Shown here: positions 8,729 to 16,560 of the stretch, piece by piece | How the letters are laid out: every line of letters starts with the position of its first letter | How positions within the stretch are numbered: the stretch's first letter is position 1 | Source of the DNA: Thalassospira profundimaris | GTDB lineage: Bacteria; Pseudomonadota; Alphaproteobacteria; Rhodospirillales; Thalassospiraceae | Length of the DNA: 64,000 nucleotides | Assembly: GCF_003326795.1 (NCBI RefSeq) | Contig: NZ_JPWI01000008.1 | Span: forward strand, 1-64,000 | Reading direction: 5' to 3' | Position numbers and translations under genes: made by a program | The notes under the pieces: model-generated | What the model was told of the DNA's origin: nothing | The model's input: the letters and a program-made list of their open reading frames with translations, nothing else | Database searches by the model: none

Positions 8729-9172
8729 ATGAAGGTTAGCGGTTCCAAGGCAACCGGGACGAGCGGAACATCACGTAAGAAGGCATCTGGCGCATCAGGC
8801 GGCAGCGGCTTTGCAGATACCATGCGTTCGCTTGACGGTTCGGGGGATGCTGGCGGTTCGGTTGGCGTTCATAGTACGGGAAGTGTCAGTGCGCTTGATG
8901 CGTTATTGGCCTTGCAGCAAAGCGGTGACGCGCTCGACTCTCCGCGCAAGGCTGCTGTTTTGCGGGCCAAAAGCCTGCTTGAACAGCTTGAGTCCATTCG
9001 TGACGGCTTGCTGAGCGGGGCTCTGTCTGGGGCACGCCTGCAACAGCTTGTCGGCTTGATGGATCAGCAGCGCGAAACGATTGACGATCCCAAGCTTTCG
9101 GCGGTTCTTGACGAGATTGACCTGCGTGCCCGAATAGAGCTGGCGAAACTTGAGGTTTCCGGCCTGATCTAG
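8729..9172 (+). CDS. fliX: Flagellar assembly regulator FliX
   Basis: FliX is an alphaproteobacterial protein that, in Caulobacter, links completion of early flagellar structures to the sigma-54 activator FlbD. From the ATG at 8729 (MKVSGSKATG) the product is 147 residues. It has a Gly/Ser-rich N-terminus and a conserved helical C-terminal half from SALDALLALQ through LDEIDLRARIELAKLEVSGL. I prefer this start to an in-frame ATG at 8690 because family members begin MKVSG. It is divergent from the flgI operon. Its presence fits the sigma-54 elements before other flagellar genes. FlbD itself is not in the window. Confidence 0.88.
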   Translation: MKVSGSKATGTSGTSRKKASGASGGSGFADTMRSLDGSGDAGGSVGVHSTGSVSALDALLALQQSGDALDSPRKAAVLRAKSLLEQLESIRDGLLSGALSGARLQQLVGLMDQQRETIDDPKLSAVLDEIDLRARIELAKLEVSGLI

Positions 9173-9256
9173 CTTTTTAATTTGCGGTATTTGAGGGTGA
9201 AAGCCGCAGGTTTCTGCCCGTTTCAGGGTAAATCAAGATTTATTTGTTCAATCGGC

Positions 9257-9285
9257 TTGCACCACCCGCTGGCTCCCTCTATATT
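9257..9285 (+). promoter_or_regulatory. Sigma-70-type promoter of dksA
   Basis: TTGCAC (9257-9262) and TATATT (9280-9285) are separated by exactly 17 bases. This would start transcription near 9292, about 30 bases before the dksA ATG. It is the clearest housekeeping-type promoter in the flagellar part of the window. Confidence 0.6.
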
Positions 9286-9321
9286 GCCGCGCGATCGATG
9301 AGTCCTGTATAGAGGGCATAC

Positions 9322-9738
9322 ATGACTATCACATTACCACCTGACTATCGTCCTGCTGAGGACGAAGAGTTCATGAACCCGCGTCAGCGGGAATATTTCC
9401 GGCAGAAACTTCTGACCTGGCGGGCAGAACTTCTGCACGAATCTTCGGAAACATTAGCGAACCTGCAAGATGGCGGGCTTCAAGAACCTGACCTGACCGA
9501 CCGCGCGTCGGCGGAAACGGACAGGGCGCTTGAGCTTCGTACTCGTGACAGGGCGCGCAAGCTTATTTCAAAAATTGATGCTGCTTTGCGTCGAATTGAA
9601 GACGGATCATATGGTTACTGCGAAGAAACCGACGAGCCGATCAGCTTGAAAAGACTTGAAGCTCGTCCAATTGCGACCCTGAGCATCGAAGCCCAGGAAC
9701 GCCATGAACGGATGGAGCGCACACGTCGCGACGATTGA
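9322..9738 (+). CDS. dksA: RNA polymerase-binding transcription factor DksA
   Basis: DksA inserts a coiled coil into the RNA polymerase secondary channel and, with ppGpp, adjusts transcription of rRNA and stress genes. The 138-residue product has the coiled coil at about 20-95 with the acidic tip DLTD (Asp57 and Asp60, matching the two catalytic aspartates of E. coli), then the globular GYCEETDEP...LKRLEARPIATLS region. Of the four zinc ligands in E. coli only Cys100 remains; the others are Thr103, Ser121 and Ala124, so it probably does not bind zinc in the classical way. Reduced-cysteine DksA forms are known in proteobacteria. It has its own promoter and terminator among flagellar genes. Confidence 0.95.
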   Translation: MTITLPPDYRPAEDEEFMNPRQREYFRQKLLTWRAELLHESSETLANLQDGGLQEPDLTDRASAETDRALELRTRDRARKLISKIDAALRRIEDGSYGYCEETDEPISLKRLEARPIATLSIEAQERHERMERTRRDD

Positions 9739-9834
9739 TCGCGCCGGGTGACAAAATCAGGAGCCGCAAAGTCGGCCCGTGCCATGCAACGATGTGGCCT
9801 TGTGGGAGATTACTGGTTAGGGATAACCAAATTC

Positions 9835-9862
9835 AAAAGCCCGGTCATATGACCGGGCTTTT
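9835..9862 (+). terminator. Rho-independent terminator after dksA
   Basis: AAAAGCCCGGTC-ATAT-GACCGGGCTTTT is a perfect palindrome with flanking A and T runs, about 100 bases after the dksA stop codon. Confidence 0.85.
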
Positions 9863-9887
9863 CCCGTTTATACTGAGGCTCTAAAGA

Positions 9888-9913
9888 AAAAGACCGTCCG
9901 GAGACGGTCTTTT
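9888..9913 (-). terminator. Terminator for the flgH transcript (probably bidirectional)
   Basis: Arms AGACCGTC and GACGGTCT around a CGGA loop, with A-rich sequence on one side and TTT on the other. It lies between dksA and the end of flgH, so it can stop both. Confidence 0.75.
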
Positions 9914-9980
9914 GTCAGGTTTACTGTGTGATGATCTGTCTGACAGGAACCCGGGCAACGGATCAGATCACAGCAGCTCC

Positions 9981-10754
9981 CTAGAATGGCAGAATGATAT
10001 CAAGAACTTCACTGCCATAGCGTGGTTGCTGGACATCGGAAATTGTGCCGCGTCCGCCGTAGGAAATGCGTGCTTCGGCAATCTTGTCATATCCGACTTC
10101 ATTGGCGGAAGTAATGTCGGCAGCGCGAATAACGCCAGCGATCTGAACTTCGCGGACCTCGCTGTTTACGCGAATTTCCTGACGGCCATGGATGACGTAA
10201 TTGCCGTTCGGCAGAACTTGAATCACGATGGCGGCAACACGCAGATTGATTGCCTCGGTACGATCCAAAGATCCAGCGCCTCGGTTGGACGTTTTGCTGT
10301 CCATATCGAACATTGAACTGGGATTGATCGCTTCTGGCAACACCTTGGTGAATTCTGCTTCAAGGCCGAACAGGTTCGGGACCGCGAGATCCTCGGAATT
10401 TGTACGAGAACGCGTCGTGGTATTGGCAAGGGCTGCGCTGTCAGACATATTGACAACAACGGTCAGAATATCACCGACCTGATTGGCACGCTGATCCTTG
10501 AAGAAGGATCGTGCACCTGCACGCCACAATGAGTTCGGGTTGCTTTCGGCAACTTGCGGTGCTGGCATCGGCAGGCTGACCGGATGATAGTTTTCCGACT
10601 GGGTCGGATTGTCGATCGACGACAATTTTGGCGGTTCGCCGACTTCGGAAAGACGTTTCATCGCGTTGCAGCCTGAAAGCAGTACCGTTGCACCGATCAG
10701 TCCGCTGACAAGCGCGATACGCCGCCATGAAATCTGTGTGTTTTTACCGGGCAT
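9981..10754 (-). CDS. flgH: Flagellar L-ring lipoprotein FlgH
   Basis: FlgH forms the L ring in the outer membrane. The 257-residue protein has a lipoprotein signal peptide with the lipobox LLSGC (Cys29), then the FlgH core: SLWRAGARSFFKDQRANQVGDILTVVVNMSDSA and the C-terminal GVIRAADITSANEVGYDKIAEARISYGGRG. The start ATG follows a perfect AGGAGG. Although it lies downstream of flgA on the same strand, a 116-base gap with a sigma-54 element precedes it, so it probably has its own promoter. This fits late assembly of the L ring. Confidence 0.96.
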   Translation of the reverse strand: MPGKNTQISWRRIALVSGLIGATVLLSGCNAMKRLSEVGEPPKLSSIDNPTQSENYHPVSLPMPAPQVAESNPNSLWRAGARSFFKDQRANQVGDILTVVVNMSDSAALANTTTRSRTNSEDLAVPNLFGLEAEFTKVLPEAINPSSMFDMDSKTSNRGAGSLDRTEAINLRVAAIVIQVLPNGNYVIHGRQEIRVNSEVREVQIAGVIRAADITSANEVGYDKIAEARISYGGRGTISDVQQPRYGSEVLDIILPF

Positions 10755-10785
10755 GAATTCCTCCTGGGTTCCTGCCGGTATCTAC

Positions 10786-10800
10786 GCAAGGATCATGCCA
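10786..10800 (-). promoter_or_regulatory. Sigma-54 promoter of flgH
   Basis: The minus strand reads TGGCAT-GATCC-TTGC, one mismatch from TGGCAC-N5-TTGC. Predicted transcription would begin about 20 bases before the flgH ATG. Confidence 0.7.
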
Positions 10801-10870
10801 GTTGTAGCGTGGAAATCTGGGAAAAGCTTGCCGGGTGCGAAGTGTGTCGTATCAGGCCTGAAGTCACGGG

Positions 10871-11866
10871 TTATTGTGACATAGCAGGCAGGGCCCGGAC
10901 TTCATTTTCGGCAACGACTTCAACCTGAATGGTCTTGTTGCTGGTTTGATTGACGACACGGATGATGTCGCCCTTGGATCCGTTCTCAAGGGCTTTGCCG
11001 CGTGCGGTTAGCGACATATTGGCGGTGACCAGTCGAACGGTTACCAATGCGCCACGTCGAACGAGAATTGGATTGGTCAGGTCACGGAACAGCAACGGTT
11101 CGTTTGGGGTGCCTGCGCGGACAACTTCCTTTCCGATGACATCATTGATGTCCTGAATAGCGCCGTTTGGAACACGTTCTGTTCGGAAATCACGATATTC
11201 AACCTGGTCAGGACGAATGATTTGCCCCCGGGCAACCGGTTCAACCAGAACTGGAACGGTTGAAAGCGGGTAATATTTGCCGCTGATGCGATATGTGCGT
11301 TGTTGTGCAGTTTGTGCGCCGGTTGTCACGCTGGCGACAAAACGCTGGGTTCTGGAATTGAGTTCGACCGAACTGACGGTGACATCACTGCGAGCATCAA
11401 CGGGCAAATGGATCTGGAAGTTGTCGCTCGAAAGGTCAATCGTGAAAGGGCGTTTTATCCCGTAATCAACAAGGGCAACTTCAACAGCGTCGCGAATTTC
11501 TTCGATCGTGATGATCTGGCTTGCCCGGGTGATCAGAACCTGATCGGCCGTGGTGCGGGGGCGCCAGTTAATTTTGTGCCGCTGGGCAATGCCATAAAGC
11601 CAGCGGTAATCAAGAACGACCTGTTTGCCGGGCTGCGGTGCGTGGGCAACGGCAATATCTGCCTGTTGCAGGTCGATGCCAGAAAAAATGTCCCCAAGCG
11701 TCACATATTGCCCTTCGATCAGCGCATCAGGTTTCAGCAGGATGTTTTCGTCAACCTGTTGGCTGGTGCGCGAACTGCTGTTCCTTGTCGACTGCGCAAA
11801 GGCATCCCCGGTCGAAAGGGCAAAGGACAAGATCGCGAACGAGAGGATTAATTTCTTTATCTTCAT
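10871..11866 (-). CDS. flgA: Flagella basal body P-ring formation protein FlgA
   Basis: FlgA is a periplasmic chaperone for P-ring assembly by FlgI. From the ATG at 11864-11866 the protein is 331 residues. A signal peptide (MKIKKLILSFAILSFALSTG, cleavage near DAFAQS) precedes the mature part, and the SAF domain lies near residues 205-270 (VEPVARGQIIRPDQVEYRDF). The C-terminal ChapFlgA region ends VEVVAENEVRALPAMSQ. A longer frame to 11950 is open but puts 28 unrelated residues before the signal peptide, so it was rejected. It is about 25% longer than enterobacterial FlgA. A long imperfect inverted repeat lies just upstream. Confidence 0.93.
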   Translation of the reverse strand: MKIKKLILSFAILSFALSTGDAFAQSTRNSSSRTSQQVDENILLKPDALIEGQYVTLGDIFSGIDLQQADIAVAHAPQPGKQVVLDYRWLYGIAQRHKINWRPRTTADQVLITRASQIITIEEIRDAVEVALVDYGIKRPFTIDLSSDNFQIHLPVDARSDVTVSSVELNSRTQRFVASVTTGAQTAQQRTYRISGKYYPLSTVPVLVEPVARGQIIRPDQVEYRDFRTERVPNGAIQDINDVIGKEVVRAGTPNEPLLFRDLTNPILVRRGALVTVRLVTANMSLTARGKALENGSKGDIIRVVNQTSNKTIQVEVVAENEVRALPAMSQ

Positions 11867-11902
11867 GCGCCTACTATACCACGGAACGGTATACATCGCG
11901 TA

Positions 11903-11965
11903 AATACAGTTCGCACAAGTCCGCGATCTTTCAGACCGCGACTTGTGCAAGCGAATAACTGTATT
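11903..11965 (-). repeat. Long imperfect inverted repeat between flgG and flgA
   Basis: Outer arms AATACAGTT (11903-11911) and AACTGTATT (11957-11965) enclose inner arms GCACAAGTCCGCG and CGCGACTTGTGC, giving a hairpin of about 60 bases with small bulges. It lies after the flgG stop codon and before flgA. No T-run follows, so it may attenuate, protect an mRNA end, or affect flgA translation rather than terminate. Confidence 0.6.
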
Positions 11966-11977
11966 CAGAACGCAGGA

Positions 11978-12763
11978 TTAACGCAGATTGCTGACTGCGC
12001 TCATCATTTCGTCGGTGGTCGAAATCGACTTGGAGTTCATCTCATAGGCACGCTGTGCCTTGATCAGGTTGGTGATTTCCTGAACCACGTTGACGTTCGA
12101 GGATTCCAGATAGCCCTGCTGGACCGTGCCATAACCGACATCACCCGGTGCGCCGGTATTCGCCTGACCCGAGGCCTCCGTTTCAAGGTAAAGGTTATCA
12201 CCAAGGGCATCAAGACCGGCCGGGTTGATAAAGGTTGCGAGCTGAATTTGTCCCAGATTGGAAAGGGCAACCTGACCATCGATTTCGGCATAGACCTCGC
12301 CGTTGGTGTTGATGGTGACCGACGTTGCGTTGTTCGGAACGGTAATGCCCGGCTGAACGGCAAAGCCGTCCTTGGTGACAAGCGCCCCGTTGGCATCAAG
12401 CTTCAGCGTGCCATCGCGGGTATAGGCGGTTTCACCGCTCGGCAGGTCAATCTGAAGATAGCCGCGGCCCTGAATGGCGATATCAAGTTCGTTCTCGGTC
12501 AGGGTAAGTGTGCCTTGCCCCATATAGCGGCCAATTGCGGCGGTTTTGACACCCAGACCAACCTGGACCCCGGTCGGGACAATCGTTCCGGTATCAGATG
12601 ACGGTGAACCGGCACGACGCAGATCCTGATAAAGCAGGTCCTGAAATTCCGCGCGCTGGCGCTTGTAGCCGGTCGTCGTCATGTTGGCGATGTTGTGCGA
12701 TGTAACGTCCACGTTGGTGGACTGGGCCTGCATCCCCAAAGCGCCGATATCAAGTGACCGCAT
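11978..12763 (-). CDS. flgG: Flagellar distal rod protein FlgG
   Basis: FlgG forms the distal rod that crosses the peptidoglycan and outer membrane. From the ATG at 12761-12763 (MRSLDIGALGMQAQSTNVDV) the protein is 261 residues, the usual family length. It has the rod motif VTSHNIANMTTTGYKRQRAEF at about residues 20-40 and the C-terminal VNVVQEITNLIKAQRAYEMN. The start follows AAGGAGA; an in-frame upstream codon at 12799 would add a basic 12-residue stretch absent from the family. It lies between flgF and flgA. Confidence 0.96.
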   Translation of the reverse strand: MRSLDIGALGMQAQSTNVDVTSHNIANMTTTGYKRQRAEFQDLLYQDLRRAGSPSSDTGTIVPTGVQVGLGVKTAAIGRYMGQGTLTLTENELDIAIQGRGYLQIDLPSGETAYTRDGTLKLDANGALVTKDGFAVQPGITVPNNATSVTINTNGEVYAEIDGQVALSNLGQIQLATFINPAGLDALGDNLYLETEASGQANTGAPGDVGYGTVQQGYLESSNVNVVQEITNLIKAQRAYEMNSKSISTTDEMMSAVSNLR

Positions 12764-12783
12764 CTGTCTTCTCCTTCGATTGC

Positions 12784-12798
12784 GCAAGTTTTGCGCCA
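12784..12798 (-). promoter_or_regulatory. Possible sigma-54 element before flgG
   Basis: The minus strand reads TGGCGC-AAAAC-TTGC, with one mismatch in the -24 half. The predicted start would lie only about 10 bases before the ATG, inside the ribosome binding site, which weakens the case. The site also has dyad symmetry, so it may be coincidental. Confidence 0.3.
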
Positions 12799-12829
12799 AA
12801 TTTCTGTGGTACGGGTGTCAGCGGCCAAA

Positions 12830-13597
12830 TCAGGCGCGAACATCCCCGAGTTTGCTGATCATGTTACGCATCCGCTCGTTCTCGCTTTCCAAAGAGCGGG
12901 TGACGGATTGATATGTTCGCAAGACGTCGATCATCTGTGTCATGGCGCTGATCGGGTTGACGTTGGATTTTTCAAGGGCTCCCTGAACAATACCGGGGTT
13001 TTCAACTTGCTGAACGGCGATTTCCTCGTCATCCCCAGCTTGCTCGTTGGGCGCCCGATAAAGCGTATTACCAGTCACGATCATGCGCTGAACATTATCA
13101 ACCGTGATGACCTGCAATTTGCCAATCTGGCCAATATCAGTGGAAACGGTCCCGTCACCCTTGATTTCAATCTGCCCATCGGCCTGATTGAAAAACATAG
13201 GCTGACCGGCGTCGCTCAGGACTGGGTAACCGTCATTGGTGATGAGCTGTCCGCCGGGGTCGAGCGTGAAATTACCGTTGCGGGTATACTGGACGCCCGT
13301 TGGTGTCTCGACGGCAAAGAACATGTCGGGCTGACTTAGTGCAACGTCGAGCGGCCTGTCGGTATGCTCAATGTTGCCGACCGTCGTGTTGCGATACTGG
13401 GAAATATCCTGAACAAGGGAAATCTCGCGCTCGCCGCGGAACGGGGCGTCCTTGTTCTTCGCGATCCAGTCGGTGAACATCATCCGCTCTTCTTTGTACC
13501 CGGTCGTGTTCATGTTCGCCAGGTTCTGCGAAATGTTGTTCATCATGCTGCGAAGCGTCTTCTGACGGGACAGCGCGATATATGAAATATTTTCCAT
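12830..13597 (-). CDS. flgF: Flagellar proximal rod protein FlgF
   Basis: FlgF is a rod component in the periplasm. From the ATG at 13595-13597 (MENISYIALSRQKTLRSMMN) the protein is 255 residues, with the rod motif NNISQNLANMNTTGYKEERM (about 20-39) and the C-terminal VNPISAMTQMIDVLRTYQSV. An in-frame start at 13660 would add 21 residues with no match to the family. A sigma-54-like element lies about 45-55 bases upstream. In this locus flgF is the first gene of a flgF, flgG, flgA run, as in other alphaproteobacteria. Confidence 0.95.
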   Translation of the reverse strand: MENISYIALSRQKTLRSMMNNISQNLANMNTTGYKEERMMFTDWIAKNKDAPFRGEREISLVQDISQYRNTTVGNIEHTDRPLDVALSQPDMFFAVETPTGVQYTRNGNFTLDPGGQLITNDGYPVLSDAGQPMFFNQADGQIEIKGDGTVSTDIGQIGKLQVITVDNVQRMIVTGNTLYRAPNEQAGDDEEIAVQQVENPGIVQGALEKSNVNPISAMTQMIDVLRTYQSVTRSLESENERMRNMISKLGDVRA

Positions 13598-13638
13598 GGT
13601 CAGTTTCCCGGTTGGGGGCAATGATTTGCCAACACAAA

Positions 13639-13654
13639 TGCGAAAGCCATGCCA
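13639..13654 (-). promoter_or_regulatory. Sigma-54-like promoter of flgF
   Basis: The minus strand reads TGGCAT-GGCTT-TCGCA, the same variant as before flgI, with GG and GC correctly spaced. Transcription would start near 13628, about 30 bases before flgF. Caulobacter flgF is known to be sigma-54 dependent, which supports the call. Confidence 0.6.
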
Positions 13655-13965
13655 GAACATTCAAGGCATTGAAAATAAACAAAAAATTTTGTGTTCGGCA
13701 TTTGTTGCCGGGGTGTCTAACGTGGGGATTGGCAGAAACTGCCGCGACGTAAGCCGTTCAAATGGACAAAGTTTTCCGGGTCGGATTTTTCGAGGGGGCG
13801 GAGGAATGTCGTAAAATGCAGCAGGGCTATTTCTGCCAGGTCGAGGATCGCTTTGATGTTGTGGGGGAATTTCGTTTCAAGTCTTGGTGGCTGAATGGTC
13901 TGAAGGTACGTAAGCTGTCGGAAACGAAACGGATTTTTAACGTGATAGCGTTATGGCTGTTAATC

Positions 13966-13981
13966 CGGCACAGTGTTTGCT
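13966..13981 (+). promoter_or_regulatory. Sigma-54 promoter of fliL
   Basis: CGGCAC-AGTGT-TTGCT fits YGGCAC-N5-TTGCW with no mismatch in the conserved positions. It predicts transcription from about 13992 and overlaps the first possible fliL GTG codon (13973), so it argues for the internal ATG at 14024 as the true start. Confidence 0.7.
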
Positions 13982-14023
13982 GGAGATGACGACATAACTT
14001 CAAGCGCGGGAATTGGCGAAGCT

Positions 14024-14560
14024 ATGGGCGACGATGTCGACGAAATCGAAATGGACGAAGGTGGCGGCGGTCGCAGCAAAAAAATGCTGATCGTGGTCGT
14101 GCTGCTTGTGCTGCTACTGCTTGGCGGTGCGGCCGCGGCCTATTTCACCGGATTGCTTCAGCCGGTAATTGACATGCTGACCGGCGGTGATGGCCAGCAA
14201 ACCGAAGAAGTGATTTCCGAAGATGCGATTGAGCAGGCACCAGGTGTGCCTGAGAATGTCGGGTTCGTGGATTTGCCGGAAATTCTGGTCAATCTGAATA
14301 CCGGTGCAGGCAAGCAAAGCTATCTTAAAATTCGTGTCAGTCTGGAAGTGGCCGATCAGTCAATGTTGCCGCAGGTCGAACAGATGATGCCGCGCATTAT
14401 TGACAACTTTCAGGTTTATCTTCGTGAATTGCGTCCGGAAGACCTTTCCGGTTCCGAAGGCATGTTCCGACTGCGTGAAGAATTGCTGATCCGGGTCAGT
14501 GCCGCGGCCAAGCCTGCAAAAATTAACGACGTTCTGTTCAAGGAAATGCTGGTACAATAA
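14024..14560 (+). CDS. fliL: Flagellar basal body-associated protein FliL
   Basis: FliL is a single-pass inner-membrane protein that surrounds the stators and supports torque. From the ATG at 14024 the product is 178 residues: an acidic N-terminus, a basic RSKK stop, a transmembrane helix at about residues 21-45, and a periplasmic domain with VGFVDLPEILVNLNTGAGKQ and the C-terminal REELLIRVSAAAKPAKINDV. The frame is open from a GTG at 13973, which would add 17 residues, but that codon falls inside a strong sigma-54 element. fliM follows after 42 bases in one operon. Confidence 0.85.
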   Translation: MGDDVDEIEMDEGGGGRSKKMLIVVVLLVLLLLGGAAAAYFTGLLQPVIDMLTGGDGQQTEEVISEDAIEQAPGVPENVGFVDLPEILVNLNTGAGKQSYLKIRVSLEVADQSMLPQVEQMMPRIIDNFQVYLRELRPEDLSGSEGMFRLREELLIRVSAAAKPAKINDVLFKEMLVQ

Positions 14561-14602
14561 ACTTGTAGCGGCCCGAATGCCAAAATCAGGAAGCAATCGC
14601 TG

Positions 14603-15745
14603 ATGGCTGATGAAGACGATGATGATGCACTCGCTGCCGAATGGGAAGCCATGGCGGGTGGAGATGACGAAGGTGGAGACGACGGCGGCGAGGATATGGC
14701 CGCCGAATGGGAATCCATGCTCGGCGACGATGACGGCGATGACGGTGGCGATGATATGGCCGCCGAAATGGGCGGTGGTTCGGCACGCGTTCTGAACCAG
14801 GACGAAATCGACAGTCTTCTGGGCTTTGATGATGGTTCCGGCGCAGGCGACCAGTCCGGTATTCAGGCAATCATCAACTCGTCGATGGTTGCCTATGAAC
14901 GTCTGCCGATGCTTGAGGTCGTGTTCGACCGCCTTGTCCGCATGATGTCGACATCTTTGCGTAACTTCACGTCCGACAACGTTGAAGTGTCGCTCGATAA
15001 CATTCTGTCGCTGCGTTTCGGTGACTATCTGAACTCGATCCCGCTACCGGCGATGCTGGGTGTTTTCAAGGCCGAGGAGTGGGATAACTATGGCTTGCTC
15101 ACCGTTGACTCAGCCCTGATCTATTCCATCGTCGACGTGTTGCTGGGCGGGCGTCGCGGTACGGCGGCCATGCGTATTGAAGGTCGTCCCTATACGACGA
15201 TTGAACGTAACCTTGTCGAACGTATGATCCATGTGGTGCTTGGCGACCTTTCGGCTGCGTTTGATCCGCTAAGCCCGGTAACTTTCCGGTTCGAACGTCT
15301 TGAAACGAACCCGCGTTTTGCAACCATTGCCCGTCACGCCAATGCGGCGATTGTGGCCAAGTTGCGCATTGATATGGAAGACCGCGGTGGCCGGCTTGAG
15401 CTGCTGATCCCCTATGCGACGCTGGAGCCGGTTCGTGAACTTCTGCTTCAGATGTTCATGGGGGAAAAGTTTGGTCGTGACTCTATTTGGGAAAACCACC
15501 TCGCAAACGAACTGTGGCAAACCCATGTTAACCTGTTAGCAGTCCTTGATGAACAGGTGATGGCGCTGGGCGATGTGCTCAATCTGGAAGTTGGCAACCG
15601 TCTGGTTCTGAATACCAGTCCGACTTCACCTGTCGAGGTCCGCTGCGGCGATGTTCCGTTGTTCAAGGGCATGATGGGACGCAAGGGTGACCGGATCGCT
15701 ATTCAGGTGCGTGATCGCGCGCGCATAAACGAGGAAGAGAAGTGA
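14603..15745 (+). CDS. fliM: Flagellar motor switch protein FliM
   Basis: FliM is the C-ring protein that receives CheY-P. The 380-residue product has the CheY-binding peptide LNQDEIDSLLGF at residues 64-75, the middle CheC-like domain from about 85 to 280 (including LLGGRRGTAAM), and a C-terminal SpoA domain (MALGDVLNLEVGNRLVL). Unusually, the peptide is preceded by about 60 very acidic residues with a repeated AAEWE motif (residues 11-15 and 33-37, partly at 53-55). E. coli FliM has the peptide at its extreme N-terminus. The stop TGA overlaps the ATG of the next gene. Confidence 0.96.
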   Translation: MADEDDDDALAAEWEAMAGGDDEGGDDGGEDMAAEWESMLGDDDGDDGGDDMAAEMGGGSARVLNQDEIDSLLGFDDGSGAGDQSGIQAIINSSMVAYERLPMLEVVFDRLVRMMSTSLRNFTSDNVEVSLDNILSLRFGDYLNSIPLPAMLGVFKAEEWDNYGLLTVDSALIYSIVDVLLGGRRGTAAMRIEGRPYTTIERNLVERMIHVVLGDLSAAFDPLSPVTFRFERLETNPRFATIARHANAAIVAKLRIDMEDRGGRLELLIPYATLEPVRELLLQMFMGEKFGRDSIWENHLANELWQTHVNLLAVLDEQVMALGDVLNLEVGNRLVLNTSPTSPVEVRCGDVPLFKGMMGRKGDRIAIQVRDRARINEEEK

Positions 15746-16413
15746 TGGACTTCGCGTTCTATCTTGATCTTGTGATGATCGTGCTGCTGGTTGTGACGAT
15801 TGTCTATGCCATCATTCTGAATCGCAAGCTCGCCGCATTCCGGCGCAGCCGGGAAGACATGCAGAACTTCCTGACAGCGTTCAATGCGGCCAATGAACGG
15901 GCGGAAACCTCGATCATGGCTCTCAAGGACATGGCCGAACAGTCAGGCGAAAAACTGCGCGAAAACATTGAAAAGGCCAGTGGCCTTAACGAAGACCTGA
16001 GCTTTATGGTCGATCGCGGTGAAAGCATCGCAAACCGTCTCGAAAAGGCTGCCAGTGATGTGAATGCTGTGCGCCGTTCGGGGGCGTCTGGTGCCGGGCA
16101 GGTGGCGGGTGGTGCTGACAGTGCGCCTATGCGTTCGGGCAAGGGTAGCGGCAAGGATCGCCACGATGTTATTGATGACCGGGACCGCCTCGGTGTGGAA
16201 ACACGCGCCGAAGAACTGGCTGCGCGCATGGTGGGCGAATTCGAACGCGGCGGAAATGCGATGAGTGATCGTGACCGCGATGATGTGTCTCTTGGGGGAT
16301 CATCTGCCGGATATGGTGATGCTGGTGGTGCAGACCCGTACGATCAGGACGAAGATGCCGGTCGTTCAGAGGCAGAGCGCGAATTGCTCGCGGCTTTGCG
16401 GTCCGTACGCTAG
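15745..16413 (+). CDS. DUF6468-type membrane protein of flagellar operon
   Basis: The 222-residue product has one N-terminal membrane helix (about residues 4-23, FYLDLVMIVLLVVTIVYAII), then RKLAAFRRSREDMQNFLTAFNAA and a predicted coiled coil to about residue 110. The tail is Gly/Asp/Ser-rich and low in complexity. This matches the DUF6468 family that accompanies fliM in alphaproteobacteria; its molecular role is not known to me. The start ATG overlaps the fliM stop (TGATG), so coupled translation is likely. An alternative GTG one codon upstream is in frame. Confidence 0.75.
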   Translation: MDFAFYLDLVMIVLLVVTIVYAIILNRKLAAFRRSREDMQNFLTAFNAANERAETSIMALKDMAEQSGEKLRENIEKASGLNEDLSFMVDRGESIANRLEKAASDVNAVRRSGASGAGQVAGGADSAPMRSGKGSGKDRHDVIDDRDRLGVETRAEELAARMVGEFERGGNAMSDRDRDDVSLGGSSAGYGDAGGADPYDQDEDAGRSEAERELLAALRSVR

Positions 16414-16560
16414 ATTTGAAATTTGTTCGGGCTTCCGGTCCGGACTTGAGATCATGACATTTCTTTATATCTAAAGAGTGATCCGTCATTCTGATGGAAT
16501 TAAAGATAATTGAAGCGTGAAGGAGCATGGGACAAGATGCCTCATTGCTTAGGTGAATAG

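Noticed and set aside
13762-13989. 75-codon plus-strand frame before fliL
   Set aside because: It has no family features and runs through the sigma-54 element of fliL.
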